DNA of 64,000 nt from positions 186,001 through 250,000 of the forward strand of contig NZ_FNSZ01000001.1 in NCBI RefSeq assembly GCF_900105245.1. Reading direction: 5' to 3'. The notes under the pieces were generated by a model. The model saw only the letters and a program-made list of their open reading frames with translations, ran no database searches and was not told where the DNA came from. How positions within the stretch are numbered: the first letter of the stretch is position 1; every line of letters begins with the position of its first letter. Position numbers and translations under genes: made by a program. The DNA comes from Streptomyces sp. 1222.5. GTDB taxonomy: Bacteria > Actinomycetota > Actinomycetes > Streptomycetales > Streptomycetaceae. Positions 47,579-56,445 of the stretch are shown here, in pieces.

Positions 47579-49183
47579 CTTGATCTTTAACCTGTGCGGC
47601 GGGGCTTCGGGGTGGTTGTCTTCTTCTTTGGTCGTTTTGCTGGTTGTGTTTTCTTGGGTGTGTGCACGTCGTGGCGGGGTGCGGGACGGGTGTTTTTCCG
47701 GCCTGGTGGCCGGCCGGGACCGGGGCGGGTGGGTTTCGGTGCTCTGGCCGGGCAGGCGGCCTGTGGGCGGATGTGCCGGAAGTCGCGGCGGACTCGGGCG
47801 GGAGTGAGCCTGTCCGGAGGGCTGGGTTTCTCCCAGGGACGGCGCCGGTCGGCGGCGAGTGGGCGGGCGAGACGTAGTTGGGTGTAGGCGGCGAGGATCA
47901 GCCAGGTCCAGCGGTCGGCGGCCTCGGGTGTGCGGATCTTCGGTGCGGTCCAGCCGAGGGTCTGTTTGAGCAGGCGGAAGGTATGTTCGATGTCGAAGCG
48001 TCGCAGGTAGGCCTGCCAGAGACGGTCGGCGTCCGCCGCAGTGGCGTCGGTGCCCGACCACCACAGCCAGACCGGCTTCGGTGTTGCTCCGCTGGGCAGG
48101 CGGTCGATGTCCAGGCGGATCACCGTCCCTTCGACGACTGGGAGGGTGCCGTCGGCGACTGCCCAGGAAGAGCGATGGGTGAGCCTGGGGTGCAGCCGGT
48201 CCCAGGAGCGGGCTCTGGCGGTGCCGTATAGACGTGTGTCGGTGACAGTCTCGGTGTCCGGGATGCCCCAGGTGTCGGGCTGGCCGAAGACGAACTCGCT
48301 GCCGTGCCGGGGTGGCCGGCCCTGAGTGTGAGGCTGCCGGGGCGGGACGGCCCGCCGCAGGACACGGTCCGAGCGCATCCGGGCCAGCACCTGCACCGGC
48401 AGGTCCCTGAGCAGGAACGCGAGACGGGGTGCGTCGTAGCCGGCGTCGGCGATGAGGAGGATCTTCGGATCGCCTTCCTGCCATTGGCCTGCCCTGATCA
48501 GCGTCTCGAGCAGTTCGCGCAGCTGCCGGGCGGTGACGGTGGCGGTGTCGTCCCCGGGTGCCAGGCGCAATGCGTCCAGCGGCGCGGTCCAGGAGCTGCG
48601 GCCCGGTTCGAGTGCGCAGATGATCGAGTACGGCCAGCCGGGAACCGGAATGTGCTGGTCTTTGCCCCGGCCGTAGGTGTGACACAGGATCCGTTGCGGT
48701 GAGGTGTGGGCACTGGGGCGCAGCCAGCAGGTGATGTCGACGGCCAGGACCAGCCGGCCGTCGACGGCCCGTGGCAGGGGCACCGAGGCCAGCACCCTCC
48801 GCAGCCGGTCGGTATCGACCCGGCCGCGGGCGACGGCTGAGTAGAGTCCGCCATGGCCGCGGCGGTGTTCGCCGACCAGCGACAGCTCGGGCAGTGACCT
48901 CACCGGCCCGTCGCCGCACAGGACAGCATCAGCCAGCTCGAACAATGCATCCGAACGAGCGGTGAGACAGGAGTAGAACTCGCCCCGGAAGCATGACAGT
49001 TGCTCCAAAGCATCTCGTCGCGTGTCGCGATGCAGCAGACTCATCCCCACGGCCTTCGTTCTGAAGATGTGTGTTCCTTGGTCGGAGCACATGTTCAGAC
49101 GAAGGCCGCTTCCGCGTACGGCGGATACCGGACCGAGTGATCAAGTTCGACGCACCATTCGACGTCGGACGTTAAAGATCAAG
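47579..49183 (-). mobile_element. IS701-type insertion sequence, complete
   Basis: The element is 1605 bp. Both ends carry the 13-bp inverted repeat CTTGATCTTTAAC. It is flanked on each side by CTAA (47575-47578 and 49184-49187), a 4-bp target duplication that fits the YTAR target of the IS701 family. The transposase stop codon lies inside the left repeat. The element sits directly against the left end of an IS5-type element. Confidence 0.85.
47587..49092 (-). CDS. IS701-like transposase
   Basis: 501 residues, uninterrupted. An N-terminal helical domain (HRDTRRDALEQLSCFRGEFY) is followed by a DDE domain: first Asp in VLAVDITCWLRP, second in ILLIADAGYDAPR, and a Glu in the RFDIEHTFRLLKQTLGW motif. 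The C-terminus is Pro/Arg/Lys-rich. It matches a widespread Streptomyces transposase group that I recall being annotated as NF041680. ATGs at 49092 and 49044 (MSLLHRDTRR) are both possible starts; the second fits relatives better. The intact frame and exact ends suggest recent activity. Confidence 0.85.
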   Translation of the reverse strand: MCSDQGTHIFRTKAVGMSLLHRDTRRDALEQLSCFRGEFYSCLTARSDALFELADAVLCGDGPVRSLPELSLVGEHRRGHGGLYSAVARGRVDTDRLRRVLASVPLPRAVDGRLVLAVDITCWLRPSAHTSPQRILCHTYGRGKDQHIPVPGWPYSIICALEPGRSSWTAPLDALRLAPGDDTATVTARQLRELLETLIRAGQWQEGDPKILLIADAGYDAPRLAFLLRDLPVQVLARMRSDRVLRRAVPPRQPHTQGRPPRHGSEFVFGQPDTWGIPDTETVTDTRLYGTARARSWDRLHPRLTHRSSWAVADGTLPVVEGTVIRLDIDRLPSGATPKPVWLWWSGTDATAADADRLWQAYLRRFDIEHTFRLLKQTLGWTAPKIRTPEAADRWTWLILAAYTQLRLARPLAADRRRPWEKPSPPDRLTPARVRRDFRHIRPQAACPARAPKPTRPGPGRPPGRKNTRPAPRHDVHTPKKTQPAKRPKKKTTTPKPRRTG

Positions 49184-49245
49184 CTAAAGGTTGTCCCGTA
49201 ACCCGTGGGCCGGATGATCCGAAGTGGATCGAGCCGTTCTCCGGG

Positions 49246-50070
49246 TTGTCCGAGGTGCAGTTCGCCAGGCTGGTGGCACTGGTACGGCGCCGTGGCGGTG
49301 ACGTTCAGCGCGGCCGTCCCTGGCGGCTGCCGCTGGAGGACCGGGTGCTGCTGGTGGCGACGTACTGGCGCACGAACCTGACATTGCGGCAGGTAGCGCC
49401 GCTGTTCGGAGTCTCGAAGTCCGCCGCCGACCGCATCCTCGATCACCTCGCACCCCTGCTGGCCATCTCACCGGCTCGCCGGCCGCGCAAGGACACCGTC
49501 TACATCGTCGACGGCACCCTGGTTCCTACCCGCGACCGCACCATCGCTGCGTCCAGCAAGAACTACCGCTACTCCACCAATCTGCAGGTCGTCGTCGACG
49601 CCAACAGCCGCCTGGTCGTGGCGATCGGACTGCCGCTGCCAGGCAGCCGCAACGACTGCCGGGCGTTCACGGAGTCCGGCGTCGACCGGGCCTGCCGCGG
49701 CGCACCGACTATCGCCGACGGCGGCTACCAGGGCACCGGCCTGCTCATCCCGCACCGCAAACGGCGTGGTAAGGAGAATCTCCGCCCGCAGCAGGAGGCG
49801 GAGAATGCTGTCCACCGACGGGCACGGGCACGGGTGGAACCTGCACTGTCCCGGCTGAAGAACTCTGTCGTGAGAGGAACACGCGGACCTCTTGGAAGCA
49901 CGGCGGCGGGTGCCTCGGGGCTCGCCGCCAGCACGCTCGTCCAAGAGCTCGGTCATCCCATCAGAGGTCTGGGCCCGGGCGTGATCGGTGGTGGTGATCA
50001 GCGCAGGGCTGGTGACGTACCGTTCCCAGCGGTGCAGCCAGTGGGTGTACCCGTCCCTCGCCGGTTCTAG
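49246..50070 (+). CDS. IS5-type (DDE_Tnp_4) transposase, C-terminus replaced
   Basis: The first 205 residues are a normal transposase: HTH region (YWRTNLTLRQVAPLFGVSKS), catalytic VYIVDGTLVPT and LPLPGSRNDCRAF, then DGGYQGTGLLIPHRKRR and the RARVEPALSRLKN helix. Relatives continue with a WKILRDC...HHA tail, but here residues after about 206 are unrelated and Gly-rich to 50070. The element is therefore truncated on the right. Upstream, GGTTGTCCCGTAA at 49190 is probably its left inverted repeat. The TTG at 49246 is a possible start. Confidence 0.65.
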   Translation: MSEVQFARLVALVRRRGGDVQRGRPWRLPLEDRVLLVATYWRTNLTLRQVAPLFGVSKSAADRILDHLAPLLAISPARRPRKDTVYIVDGTLVPTRDRTIAASSKNYRYSTNLQVVVDANSRLVVAIGLPLPGSRNDCRAFTESGVDRACRGAPTIADGGYQGTGLLIPHRKRRGKENLRPQQEAENAVHRRARARVEPALSRLKNSVVRGTRGPLGSTAAGASGLAASTLVQELGHPIRGLGPGVIGGGDQRRAGDVPFPAVQPVGVPVPRRF

Positions 50071-50395
50071 GCATGCCGCGCCATCTGCGCCGGGCCAGCG
50101 CCCCCGACGGCATGCTGACACAGCGCGGCGGCCGATGGCACCTGACGACCGTAGCGCGTCTGCTTTCTCCGGAGGCCCGGGAAAAATGCGACCACAGTCG
50201 GCCAGGGCACGGACGGAGCGGAAGGAGCAGCAGCGCCGGGACCAGGCAGCTCACCTGGTGTCCCAGCGTGAACGCTCAACTCAGCGAAGCTTGCCGCGGC
50301 CTCCGCCCGGGGCCGGCGCGGCACGACGCCCGCCAGTCGGCCGGCGCCCGAGGCGTGCCCGGCGCGGTTCGCCCTCCACGCCAGCTGCCCGCCGT

Positions 50396-50743
50396 GTCCT
50401 GGTCACTGAGGATCCCGCGTCCATCGGGGCGCTGACCATCGTCGCGCTCGCGGCGGAGGCGCAGGTGCTGCGCAAAGCGCTCACCCTGCGCCATCCGGAT
50501 CTGAGGAACGCCTTCTACGACCAGGTCCGCGCCCGCGGCCAGACGCCGGACAGCGAGAAGCGGCTGCGTCGGCAGGTCCGCAAGCTCAAGGAGTTGCGGG
50601 CCGCCGACGCCGAAGAGATCGCCCAGCTGAAGGCCGACGTCGAGGCGCTGGTCGGCGCCCAGCACCAGGCCACGGTGGAGAACAGTCACCTGCGCCAGCA
50701 GCTCACCGACCGGCATTCGGTCGTGCGTATGCTTCCGGCGTAG
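50396..50743 (+). pseudogene. Coiled-coil protein fragment, transposon-associated type
   Basis: About 115 codons without a start: ASIGALTIVALAAEAQVLRK, HPDLRNAFYDQVRARGQ, then a strong coiled coil (KRLRRQVRKLKELRAADAEE, IAQLKADVEALVGAQHQATV). The plan resembles the small coiled-coil proteins encoded beside tyrosine recombinases in actinomycete transposons (DUF6262-like). Fragments of another frame at 50073-50170 (DGMLTQRGGRWHLTTVARLL) look like the end of a recombinase. Confidence 0.4.
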
Positions 50744-50765
50744 ATGCCGCCCGGAACGTAGCCGG

Positions 50766-51272
50766 TCAGCTTGCGCAGGCGCACCCGGCGGCGGCCTTCG
50801 CCTCCGCCGGGCTCTGCGCGGGGTCGAGGGCCTGCTCCTGGGGAGTGCAGCAGGCGGTGGTGCCGCAGCAGGCGTCCGGGGCGGCGTCGGCCTTCTCCAG
50901 GGTGTCGGCGTCAGCCTTGACCACGTACACCTCCCACGGCTCCTTGCCCGGGCCGGTCACCCACACCTTGTCCTGCAGCGCGTAGCAGCAGGAGGTGTCG
51001 TTCTCCTCGAACGTGGCCAGGCCCGATTCCTTCAGCCGGGTCGTGGCGGCGTTGACGTCCTCCGTGCCGGCGACCTCGACACCGAGGTGGTCCAGGCGGG
51101 TCTCCTCACCGGCCGCGCCCTCGATGAGGACCAGCTTCAGCGGCGGCTTGGTGACGGCGAAGTTGGCGTAGCCCTCGCGCCGCTTGGCGGGCTCGGTGCC
51201 GAACAGCTTGGAGTAGAAGGCGATCGAGCCTTCCAGGTCGGCGACGCGCAGGGCGAGCTGGACTCGGGACAT
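50766..51272 (-). CDS. ArsI/CadI family VOC protein
   Basis: 168 residues. A single vicinal-oxygen-chelate domain begins MSRVQLALRVADLEGSIAFY and carries RLDHLGVEV (His62), the vicinal cysteines of TSCCYALQD (Cys95-Cys96) and PWEVYVV (Glu114). ArsI cleaves the C-As bond of trivalent organoarsenicals using Fe(II). The third metal ligand of ArsI, His5, is Gln here, as in the mycobacterial CadI proteins, so activity is uncertain. A Cys-rich tail (CCGTTACC and final CACAS) may bind metal. It is divergent from arsR with a shared 10-bp repeat between them. Confidence 0.8.
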   Translation of the reverse strand: MSRVQLALRVADLEGSIAFYSKLFGTEPAKRREGYANFAVTKPPLKLVLIEGAAGEETRLDHLGVEVAGTEDVNAATTRLKESGLATFEENDTSCCYALQDKVWVTGPGKEPWEVYVVKADADTLEKADAAPDACCGTTACCTPQEQALDPAQSPAEAKAAAGCACAS

Positions 51273-51296
51273 GGCGGTCTCCCATCCGGGACGATG

Positions 51297-51320
51297 CTGT
51301 ATCGACGACTGTCGATACAG
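51297..51320. promoter_or_regulatory. Likely ArsR operator between cadI/arsI and arsR
   Basis: CTGTATCGAC and its exact reverse complement are separated by GACT. It lies 25 bp upstream of the VOC gene start and 41 bp upstream of arsR, well placed to control both promoters. Confidence 0.75.
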
Positions 51321-51361
51321 CCGAGGTTGCCACCTGAATAGACATCCGTCAACATAGAGGT

Positions 51362-51739
51362 ATGTCGAACCAAGCTGATCTGCCGGTACTCGGGCAGGAC
51401 GAGGCGTGCTGCGCCCCGATGGTCCGCGAACCACTGGGCGAAGCGGATGCGGCCGAGCTGTCGCGGATGTTCAAGGCTCTGTCGGACCCGATCCGGCTGC
51501 GGCTGCTGTCCCTGATCGCCTCCCACGAAGGCGGGGAGGCGTGCGTGTGCGACCTGATCGGCCCGTTCGACGTGTCCCAGCCGACCATCTCCCACCACCT
51601 GAAGGTGCTGCGCGAGGCCGGGCTGGTCGGCTCCGAGCGGCGGGGGACCTGGGTGTACTACTGGGTGCTCCCCGAGGCCTTGGCCAGGCTGTCCACCCTC
51701 CTTGAGACACCGGGTGCGCCCGTGAAGGCGTCCGCGTGA
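51362..51739 (+). CDS. arsR: ArsR family arsenic-responsive repressor
   Basis: 125 residues with the winged-helix core (RMFKALSDPIRLRLLSLIAS, FDVSQPTISHHLKVLREAGL, RGTWVYYWVLPEALARL). The metal-sensing pair is Cys61 and Cys63 in EACVCDLIG, and an additional Cys16-Cys17 (DEACCAPM) near the N-terminus may complete a trithiolate As(III)/Sb(III) site. Binding of arsenite should release it from the operator at 51297-51320 and derepress both transcripts. The stop overlaps the GTG start of the next gene. Confidence 0.9.
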   Translation: MSNQADLPVLGQDEACCAPMVREPLGEADAAELSRMFKALSDPIRLRLLSLIASHEGGEACVCDLIGPFDVSQPTISHHLKVLREAGLVGSERRGTWVYYWVLPEALARLSTLLETPGAPVKASA

Positions 51740-52512
51740 GCGCGCCGGCCCCTCTCGCGCGGCGGGCAGCAGCGGAGGCCGTCGGCACGGCGGCGCTGGT
51801 GGCCGTGGTGGTCGGCTCCGGGATCCAGGCAACCGAGCTGACGCGCGATGTCGGCGTGCAGCTGCTGGCCAACTCCCTGGCGACCGTCTTCGGCCTGGGC
51901 GTGCTCATCGCCCTGCTCGGCTCCGTCTCCGGGGCGCACTTCAACCCCGCCGTGACGCTGGCCGCCTGGTTCGCCGGGCGCCGTACCGGCGACGGCCCCA
52001 GCCCGCAGGAGGTGGCCGCGTACGTGCTCGCCCAGATCACCGGGGCGATCGGCGGTGCGGTCCTCGCGGACGCCATGTTCGCCCGGCCGCTGGCCCAGTG
52101 GTCGACGCACGACCGCTCCACGGGACATCTGTGGCTGGGCGAAGTGGTCGCCACCGCGGGACTGGTCTGGCTGATCTTCGGGCTGGCGCGCGGTGGCCGC
52201 GCGCACCTGGCACCGGTCGCGGTCGCCTCCTACATCGGTGCCGCCTACTGGTTCACCTCCTCCACCAGCTTCGCCAATCCGGCGGTGACCATCGGCCGGG
52301 CCTTCACCGACACGTTCGCCGGCATCGCCCCCGCCTCCGTGGCACCGTTCCTCGCCGCCCAGCTCGCCGGCGCCGCCGCCGGCTTGGCCTTGGTCGCCGT
52401 GACCTTCGGCCGCCAAACGCCGGTACCCGGGGACGAGGTTGTCGTCCCGCACGGCGAGCAGCAGCTCTCCGCCCCCGCCCGACCTGCCGAAGAAAGCACC
52501 GTGTCCTCATGA
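51736..52512 (+). CDS. Aquaglyceroporin (MIP family) of the arsenic operon
   Basis: 258 residues, six membrane helices and two pore half-helices. The two NPA boxes are HFNPAVT near residue 75 and FANPAVT near 181. MIP channels in ars operons (AqpS type) let arsenite flow out down its gradient after arsenate reduction, replacing an ArsB or ACR3 pump, and none is present here. The GTG start overlaps the arsR stop (GTGA) and the stop overlaps arsC (ATGA), showing tight coupling. Confidence 0.85.
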   Translation: MSAPAPLARRAAAEAVGTAALVAVVVGSGIQATELTRDVGVQLLANSLATVFGLGVLIALLGSVSGAHFNPAVTLAAWFAGRRTGDGPSPQEVAAYVLAQITGAIGGAVLADAMFARPLAQWSTHDRSTGHLWLGEVVATAGLVWLIFGLARGGRAHLAPVAVASYIGAAYWFTSSTSFANPAVTIGRAFTDTFAGIAPASVAPFLAAQLAGAAAGLALVAVTFGRQTPVPGDEVVVPHGEQQLSAPARPAEESTVSS

Positions 52513-52928
52513 CCACTCCCGCCGCCCCGTCCGTGCTGTTCGTTTGCGTGCACAACGCCGGCCGGTCCCAGATGGCCGCCGCCTTCCTCACCCATCTCGC
52601 AGGCGACAAGGTCCAGGTCCGCTCCGCCGGCTCCGCCCCCGCCGACGCCGTGAACCCCGCCGTGGTGGAGGCCATGAAGGAGAGCGGCATCGACATCTCC
52701 GCCGAGACCCCGAAGGTCCTCACCGTCGAGGCGGTCCAGGCCTCCGACGTGGTCATCACGATGGGCTGCGGGGACGCCTGCCCCTACTTCCCGGGCAAGC
52801 GGTACCTGGACTGGAAGCTGGACGACCCCGCCGGACAGGGAGTCCAGGCCGTCCGGCCGATCCGCGACGAGATCGAGCGGCGCATCCGCGGCCTGCTCGC
52901 CGAACTCGGAATCGAGCCGGCGTCGTGA
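52509..52928 (+). CDS. arsC: Arsenate reductase, low-molecular-weight phosphatase type
   Basis: 139 residues. The P-loop CVHNAGRS (Cys13, CX5R) opens the protein. The two further cysteines needed for the intramolecular disulfide cascade are Cys87 and Cys91 in GCGDACPYFPG, followed by the DWKLDDP loop. This is the thioredoxin- or mycothiol-coupled class, reducing arsenate to arsenite in the cytoplasm. It is the third gene of a four-gene overlapping operon. Confidence 0.9.
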   Translation: MTTPAAPSVLFVCVHNAGRSQMAAAFLTHLAGDKVQVRSAGSAPADAVNPAVVEAMKESGIDISAETPKVLTVEAVQASDVVITMGCGDACPYFPGKRYLDWKLDDPAGQGVQAVRPIRDEIERRIRGLLAELGIEPAS

Positions 52929-53415
52929 GCACAGCCACCGGCGTCCGTGTCGCGGCGATGCAGCCCGAGCACGCCGCGGCCGTGCTCTCGATCTACCAAC
53001 TCGGCATCGACGAGCACAACGCCACCTTCGAGACCACGGCTCCGACCTGGGATGCCTTCGATGCGGCCAAGCTGCGCGAGCACCGCCTCGTGGCCCTCGA
53101 TGACGACGACCAGGTGGTGGGCTGGGCAGCGGTGGTACCGGTGTCCGACCGGTGCGCGTACGCCGGGGTCGTCGAGCACTCCGTCTACGTCCATCCCGGC
53201 GCCCGCGGCCGCGGTGTCGGCTCGGCGCCCTGATCGACTCCACCGAGGCCGCCGGCATCTGGACGATCCAGTCCGGCATCTTCCCCGAAAACACCGCCAG
53301 CCTGACCTTGCACGAGCGGGCCGGGTTCCGGGTCATCGGTACGCGCGAGCGCATCGGCCAGCACGACGGTCAGTGGCGCGACGTGGTCCTGGTCGAACGC
53401 CGCAGCCCGGGCTGA
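52925..53415 (+). pseudogene. ArsN-like GNAT acetyltransferase, frameshifted
   Basis: The GTG start overlaps the arsC stop. The protein reads RVAAMQPEHAAAVLSIYQLG, TFETTAPTWDAFDA, and HSVYVHPGARGRGVGSAP, where it stops with TGA. The rest (ALIDSTEAAGIWTIQSGIFP, NTASLTLHERAGFRVIGTRE, GQWRDVVLVER) is one base out of frame and ends at 53415. The break falls in the acetyl-CoA-binding loop (RGRGVG). ArsN enzymes acetylate organoarsenical antibiotics such as arsinothricin, or the related phosphinothricin. With one indel the gene would be whole. Confidence 0.8.
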
Positions 53416-53530
53416 TCTCGTAGCGCAGGGAGTCGAGGCCGATCACGACCTCCACCGGCATCGTGGCGGCGAACGTGGTCTGGCCCGATGCGGCGGGGCC
53501 GATCGCGACGAGGAGGGTGCCGGGCGTCGG
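53414..53530 (-). pseudogene. Remnant of a P-loop kinase/ATPase, N-terminal piece
   Basis: GTLLVAIGPAASGQTTFAAT, MPVEVVIGLDSLRYEI is the start of a small AAA/polynucleotide-kinase-like protein. The Walker A Lys is replaced by Gln (GxxSGQT), and the pattern ends after 40 residues. It is not functional. Confidence 0.45.
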
Positions 53531-53853
53531 CTGCTGACAAAGGCGAAGACCGACGCACCCGGTGGGCGCACGCCCTATCGGGGAAACGATCACGGCGGGT
53601 CTCCAACCCGTCCAAGACGGCGCACCCACGCCGCACATCAGACACGCGCCGGCCCCGCGTAGCCCCTGAAGACACAGCCCCTCACGGAGTCCCCGCCTAC
53701 GTCACCGGCTCTGCCCCTGGCTATGGGTGATCGTTGGGCTTCCCCGCCGAGCACGAGGCCCACTCCCCCGCCCGGCACTGCGCATCCCATGGCGTGCAGC
53801 CGAAAAAGGTGCCGTTAGCTAGCTTTCGCGCGTTTCATTCCTATTCTGCGTCC

Positions 53854-55071
53854 ATGACTATCGACTACGCGGCAGTCTTCCAAGCGCTGCCCGGTGCGGT
53901 CGCTCTGCTCACCCCCGACCTGGTCTTCGCCGACGCCAACCTGGCATTCCTGCGGCAGGCCGGACGCAGCCGCGACCAGGTGGTGGGCCACTACCTCTTC
54001 GACGTCTTCCCCGACCACCCGGACGAGCCGCCAGCCTCCGGCGCCCGCAACCTGGAAGCGAGCCTGCGCCGCGTGCTGGCCAACCGCGAGATCGACACCA
54101 TGGACCTGCAGCGCTACGACGTGGAATCCAGTCAGCGGCCGGGACTGTGGGAGGAGCGCTACTGGAGCCCGGTCAACGCGCCGGTCTTCGCGCCCGACGG
54201 CCACATCGCCCTGGTGATCCACCGTGTCGAGGAGGTCACCGGACTCCTGCGCGCCACCAGCCGGCCGGACGGCTCACGCCAGCTCGAGGCCGAGCTCTTC
54301 AGCCGAATGCGGCAGCTGCACGAAGTCAACGAACGCCTGCGCCGCGCCCACGCCCGCGAGCGTGAGGTCGCCCTCGCCCTGCAGCGCGCCATGCTCCCCG
54401 TCCCGGTCCCGATCGCCCACCACCAAGTCGCTGTGCGCTACCGGCCCGCAGTCGACTCCCTCAACGTCTGCGGCGACTGGTATGACCTCGTCGAACTCCC
54501 CGACGGCGACAAGATCGCCGTCGCCGTCGGAGACGTCGTCGGCCATGGCCTGAACGCCGCCGGCGTCATGGGCCAGCTCCGCAGCGCCCTGTCCGCCACC
54601 TCCCGGGTCGCCACAGGACCGGCCCAAGCCCTGGAGGTCCTCGGCCGCTACGCGCAATCGTTGACCGGCGCCGAGTCCACCACCGCGGTGACCGTCTTCA
54701 TCGACTTCAACCACCACCTCATCACCTACTCCAGCGCCGGCCACCCTCCCCCGGTCCTCCTCCGCGGCGACGGCACCGTGGCCCTCCTGGACCAGGCCAC
54801 CGACCCGCCGCTGGACGCCGCATTCGAACCGAGCCCCCGACCGGAAGCCACCACCGCCTTCACCGGCGGCGACACCCTCCTGCTTTACACCGACGGCCTC
54901 ATCGAACGCCGCCACCAGGACATCGACACCGGACTCAGCCAGCTCACCGCTTCGCTGGCCCGCCACAGAGAACTCACCCACCCCGAAGCACTCGCCGACG
55001 CGGTGATCAACGACCTGATCCCCGCCGACGGCGTCACAGACGACACCGCCCTCGTCGTCGTCAGCCTGTAA
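53854..55071 (+). CDS. PAS domain-containing SpoIIE-type PP2C phosphatase
   Basis: 405 residues. Residues 1-115 form a PAS sensor (YAAVFQALPGAVALLTPDLV, RYWSPVNAPVFAPDGHIALV). A helical linker (MRQLHEVNERLRRAHARERE) leads to the SpoIIE phosphatase domain with acidic metal ligands in VCGDWYDLVEL, VAVGDVVGHG and, near the end, GVTDDTALVVV. Such proteins dephosphorylate anti-anti-sigma factors and so activate a stress sigma factor; about 40-50 are typical of a Streptomyces genome. No sigma or anti-sigma gene adjoins. The start at ATG 53854 fits the PAS domain. Confidence 0.9.
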   Translation: MTIDYAAVFQALPGAVALLTPDLVFADANLAFLRQAGRSRDQVVGHYLFDVFPDHPDEPPASGARNLEASLRRVLANREIDTMDLQRYDVESSQRPGLWEERYWSPVNAPVFAPDGHIALVIHRVEEVTGLLRATSRPDGSRQLEAELFSRMRQLHEVNERLRRAHAREREVALALQRAMLPVPVPIAHHQVAVRYRPAVDSLNVCGDWYDLVELPDGDKIAVAVGDVVGHGLNAAGVMGQLRSALSATSRVATGPAQALEVLGRYAQSLTGAESTTAVTVFIDFNHHLITYSSAGHPPPVLLRGDGTVALLDQATDPPLDAAFEPSPRPEATTAFTGGDTLLLYTDGLIERRHQDIDTGLSQLTASLARHRELTHPEALADAVINDLIPADGVTDDTALVVVSL

Positions 55072-55579
55072 CGCGACCCAGTCCACACTGCCCGTCTCCA
55101 CCCCTGCCGAGAATGCAGGGGTCACTGCCGCTGCGTGAGCGCGCCCAGACACGGAATGCGGTCTCCACGGACGCGGCCCGGCGGCCGGGCGCATCGGCGC
55201 TGGGCGCGGTCACCGGGCCCCCTGCCAGTGTCGGTTACGGCCCCGTGAACCGCCGGAAGCACACCGGCACATCAGGCAGGTGGCTCGGGACCAACGCTCG
55301 GGTCACGAGCCACCAGCCTGCCCTGCCGCACCCCTGGCTGATCCCTTCGCCAGAGGGCCGACGGCGTGGGCGGCCTTCCGCACCTAAGCCCCCTCGCGCG
55401 TGGGCACTGCTACGCCAAGCCTCTGCGTTGCCCCGACCGCCCGACACCTCAGGCCGGATGGTCCCACTCAATCCAGGCAGGCATGCATCGACACCCGTCC
55501 GCACGTCCACCGCCCGGAGGACTCCCCGACATGACCTCGCCCGGCAACCCCTCACCACCCAGGCAGCAAGCACCCCATC
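55072..55579. other. No gene recognised
   Basis: All frames are Arg/Pro/Ala-rich. I find no supportable gene, RNA or repeat. Confidence 0.45.
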
Positions 55580-55680
55580 GCGCCGGACAGCGACGCGTAC
55601 CTGGCGCGAACGGCAGAGGAAGTCACCCAGCTCCGCCATACCGTCGCCTCCCACGCGCGGGCGGAGTACGGAAGGTCAGG
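55580..55680 (+). pseudogene. ANTAR-type protein, N-terminal remnant
   Basis: The plus strand reads DAYLARTAEEVTQLRHTVAS then [11 protein letters not shown]. The EEVTQLRHTVASHA run is the coiled-coil start common to Streptomyces ANTAR RNA-binding regulators, which normally continues with an AIG-x-L core that is absent. A start codon at 55531 is in another frame. Confidence 0.3.
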
Positions 55681-55879
55681 CCAGGTTGATGTTCTCGGCC
55701 TGGGGGCCCTTCTGGCCCTGGGTGACGTCGAACGTCACGCTCTGGCCCTCCTGGAGCTCCCGGAAGCCCGAGGAGTTGATCGCCGAGTAGTGGGCGAAAA
55801 CGTCCGGACCGCCGCCGTCCTGAGCGATGAAGCCAAAGCCCTTCTCCGCGTTGAACCACTTCACAGTTCCCGTAGCCAT
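55676..55879 (-). CDS. Cold-shock protein (CspA family)
   Basis: 67 residues, the full family length. Both nucleic-acid-binding motifs are present: RNP1 in [20 protein letters not shown] and RNP2 in DVFAHYSAI. The C-terminus is [12 protein letters not shown]. It binds single-stranded RNA/DNA and melts mRNA structure. It lies downstream of the broken merR gene on the same strand, a pairing seen repeatedly in Streptomyces, and may share its transcript across the 204-bp gap, which holds no other gene. Confidence 0.95.
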   Translation of the reverse strand: MATGTVKWFNAEKGFGFIAQDGGGPDVFAHYSAINSSGFRELQEGQSVTFDVTQGQKGPQAENINLA

Positions 55880-56083
55880 GTCTCATGCCTTCCAGTCGAT
55901 GGACGCCTCCCACAACGTGCGGAAGGCGGAGGTGATCGCCCTGGTTCCTGCGGCACAGCACAGCAAAACGCCCACGCCTACGGCGTGGGCAAAGGGAAAT
56001 TCCGAACCACGACAGCTGACGCAGACGGTACACGCCCGCACATGCAGTCACCACAGGAAACGCGGCGGCCTGCGCGCCCCGGG

Positions 56084-56420
56084 TCAAGTCACGGCCGTTG
56101 GATGCGCCGATTCGGCGGCGCGGCGGTGTTCGGCGTCGATGCGCTGGGACTCCTCGAGTTGGTCTTCGAGGATGATGATGCGGCAGGCGGCCTCGATAGG
56201 GGGTGCCCTGGTCGACGAGTTCGTGGGCGCGGGCGGCGATGCGCAGCTGGTAACGGGAGTAGCGGCGGTGTCCGCCGCCCGAGCGCAGCGGGGTGATCAG
56301 GCGGGCTTCGCCGATCGCGCGTGAGGAAGCCCTGGTGCCGAGCATCTCGGCGGCCCGGCCCATCGTGTAGGCGGGGTAATCGTCGTCATCGAGACGGCCG
56401 AACGAGGCGTCTGCTGTCAC
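56084..56420 (-). pseudogene. MerR family regulator, frameshifted
   Basis: A GTG at 56420 opens TADASFGRLDDDDYPAYTMG, RAAEMLG; then RAIGEARLITPLRSGGGHRR, YSRYQLRIAARAHELVDQGT follows after a small disturbed patch. The C-terminus is one base out of frame (IEAACRIIILEDQLEESQRI, DAEHRRAAESAHPTAVT) and ends at a TGA at 56084. The MerR HTH with its GGGHRRYS wing is obvious. The disruption near 56203 makes the product about half wrong. Confidence 0.75.
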
Positions 56421-56445
56421 CGCACCTCTCTGTGGAACGCGCGGA

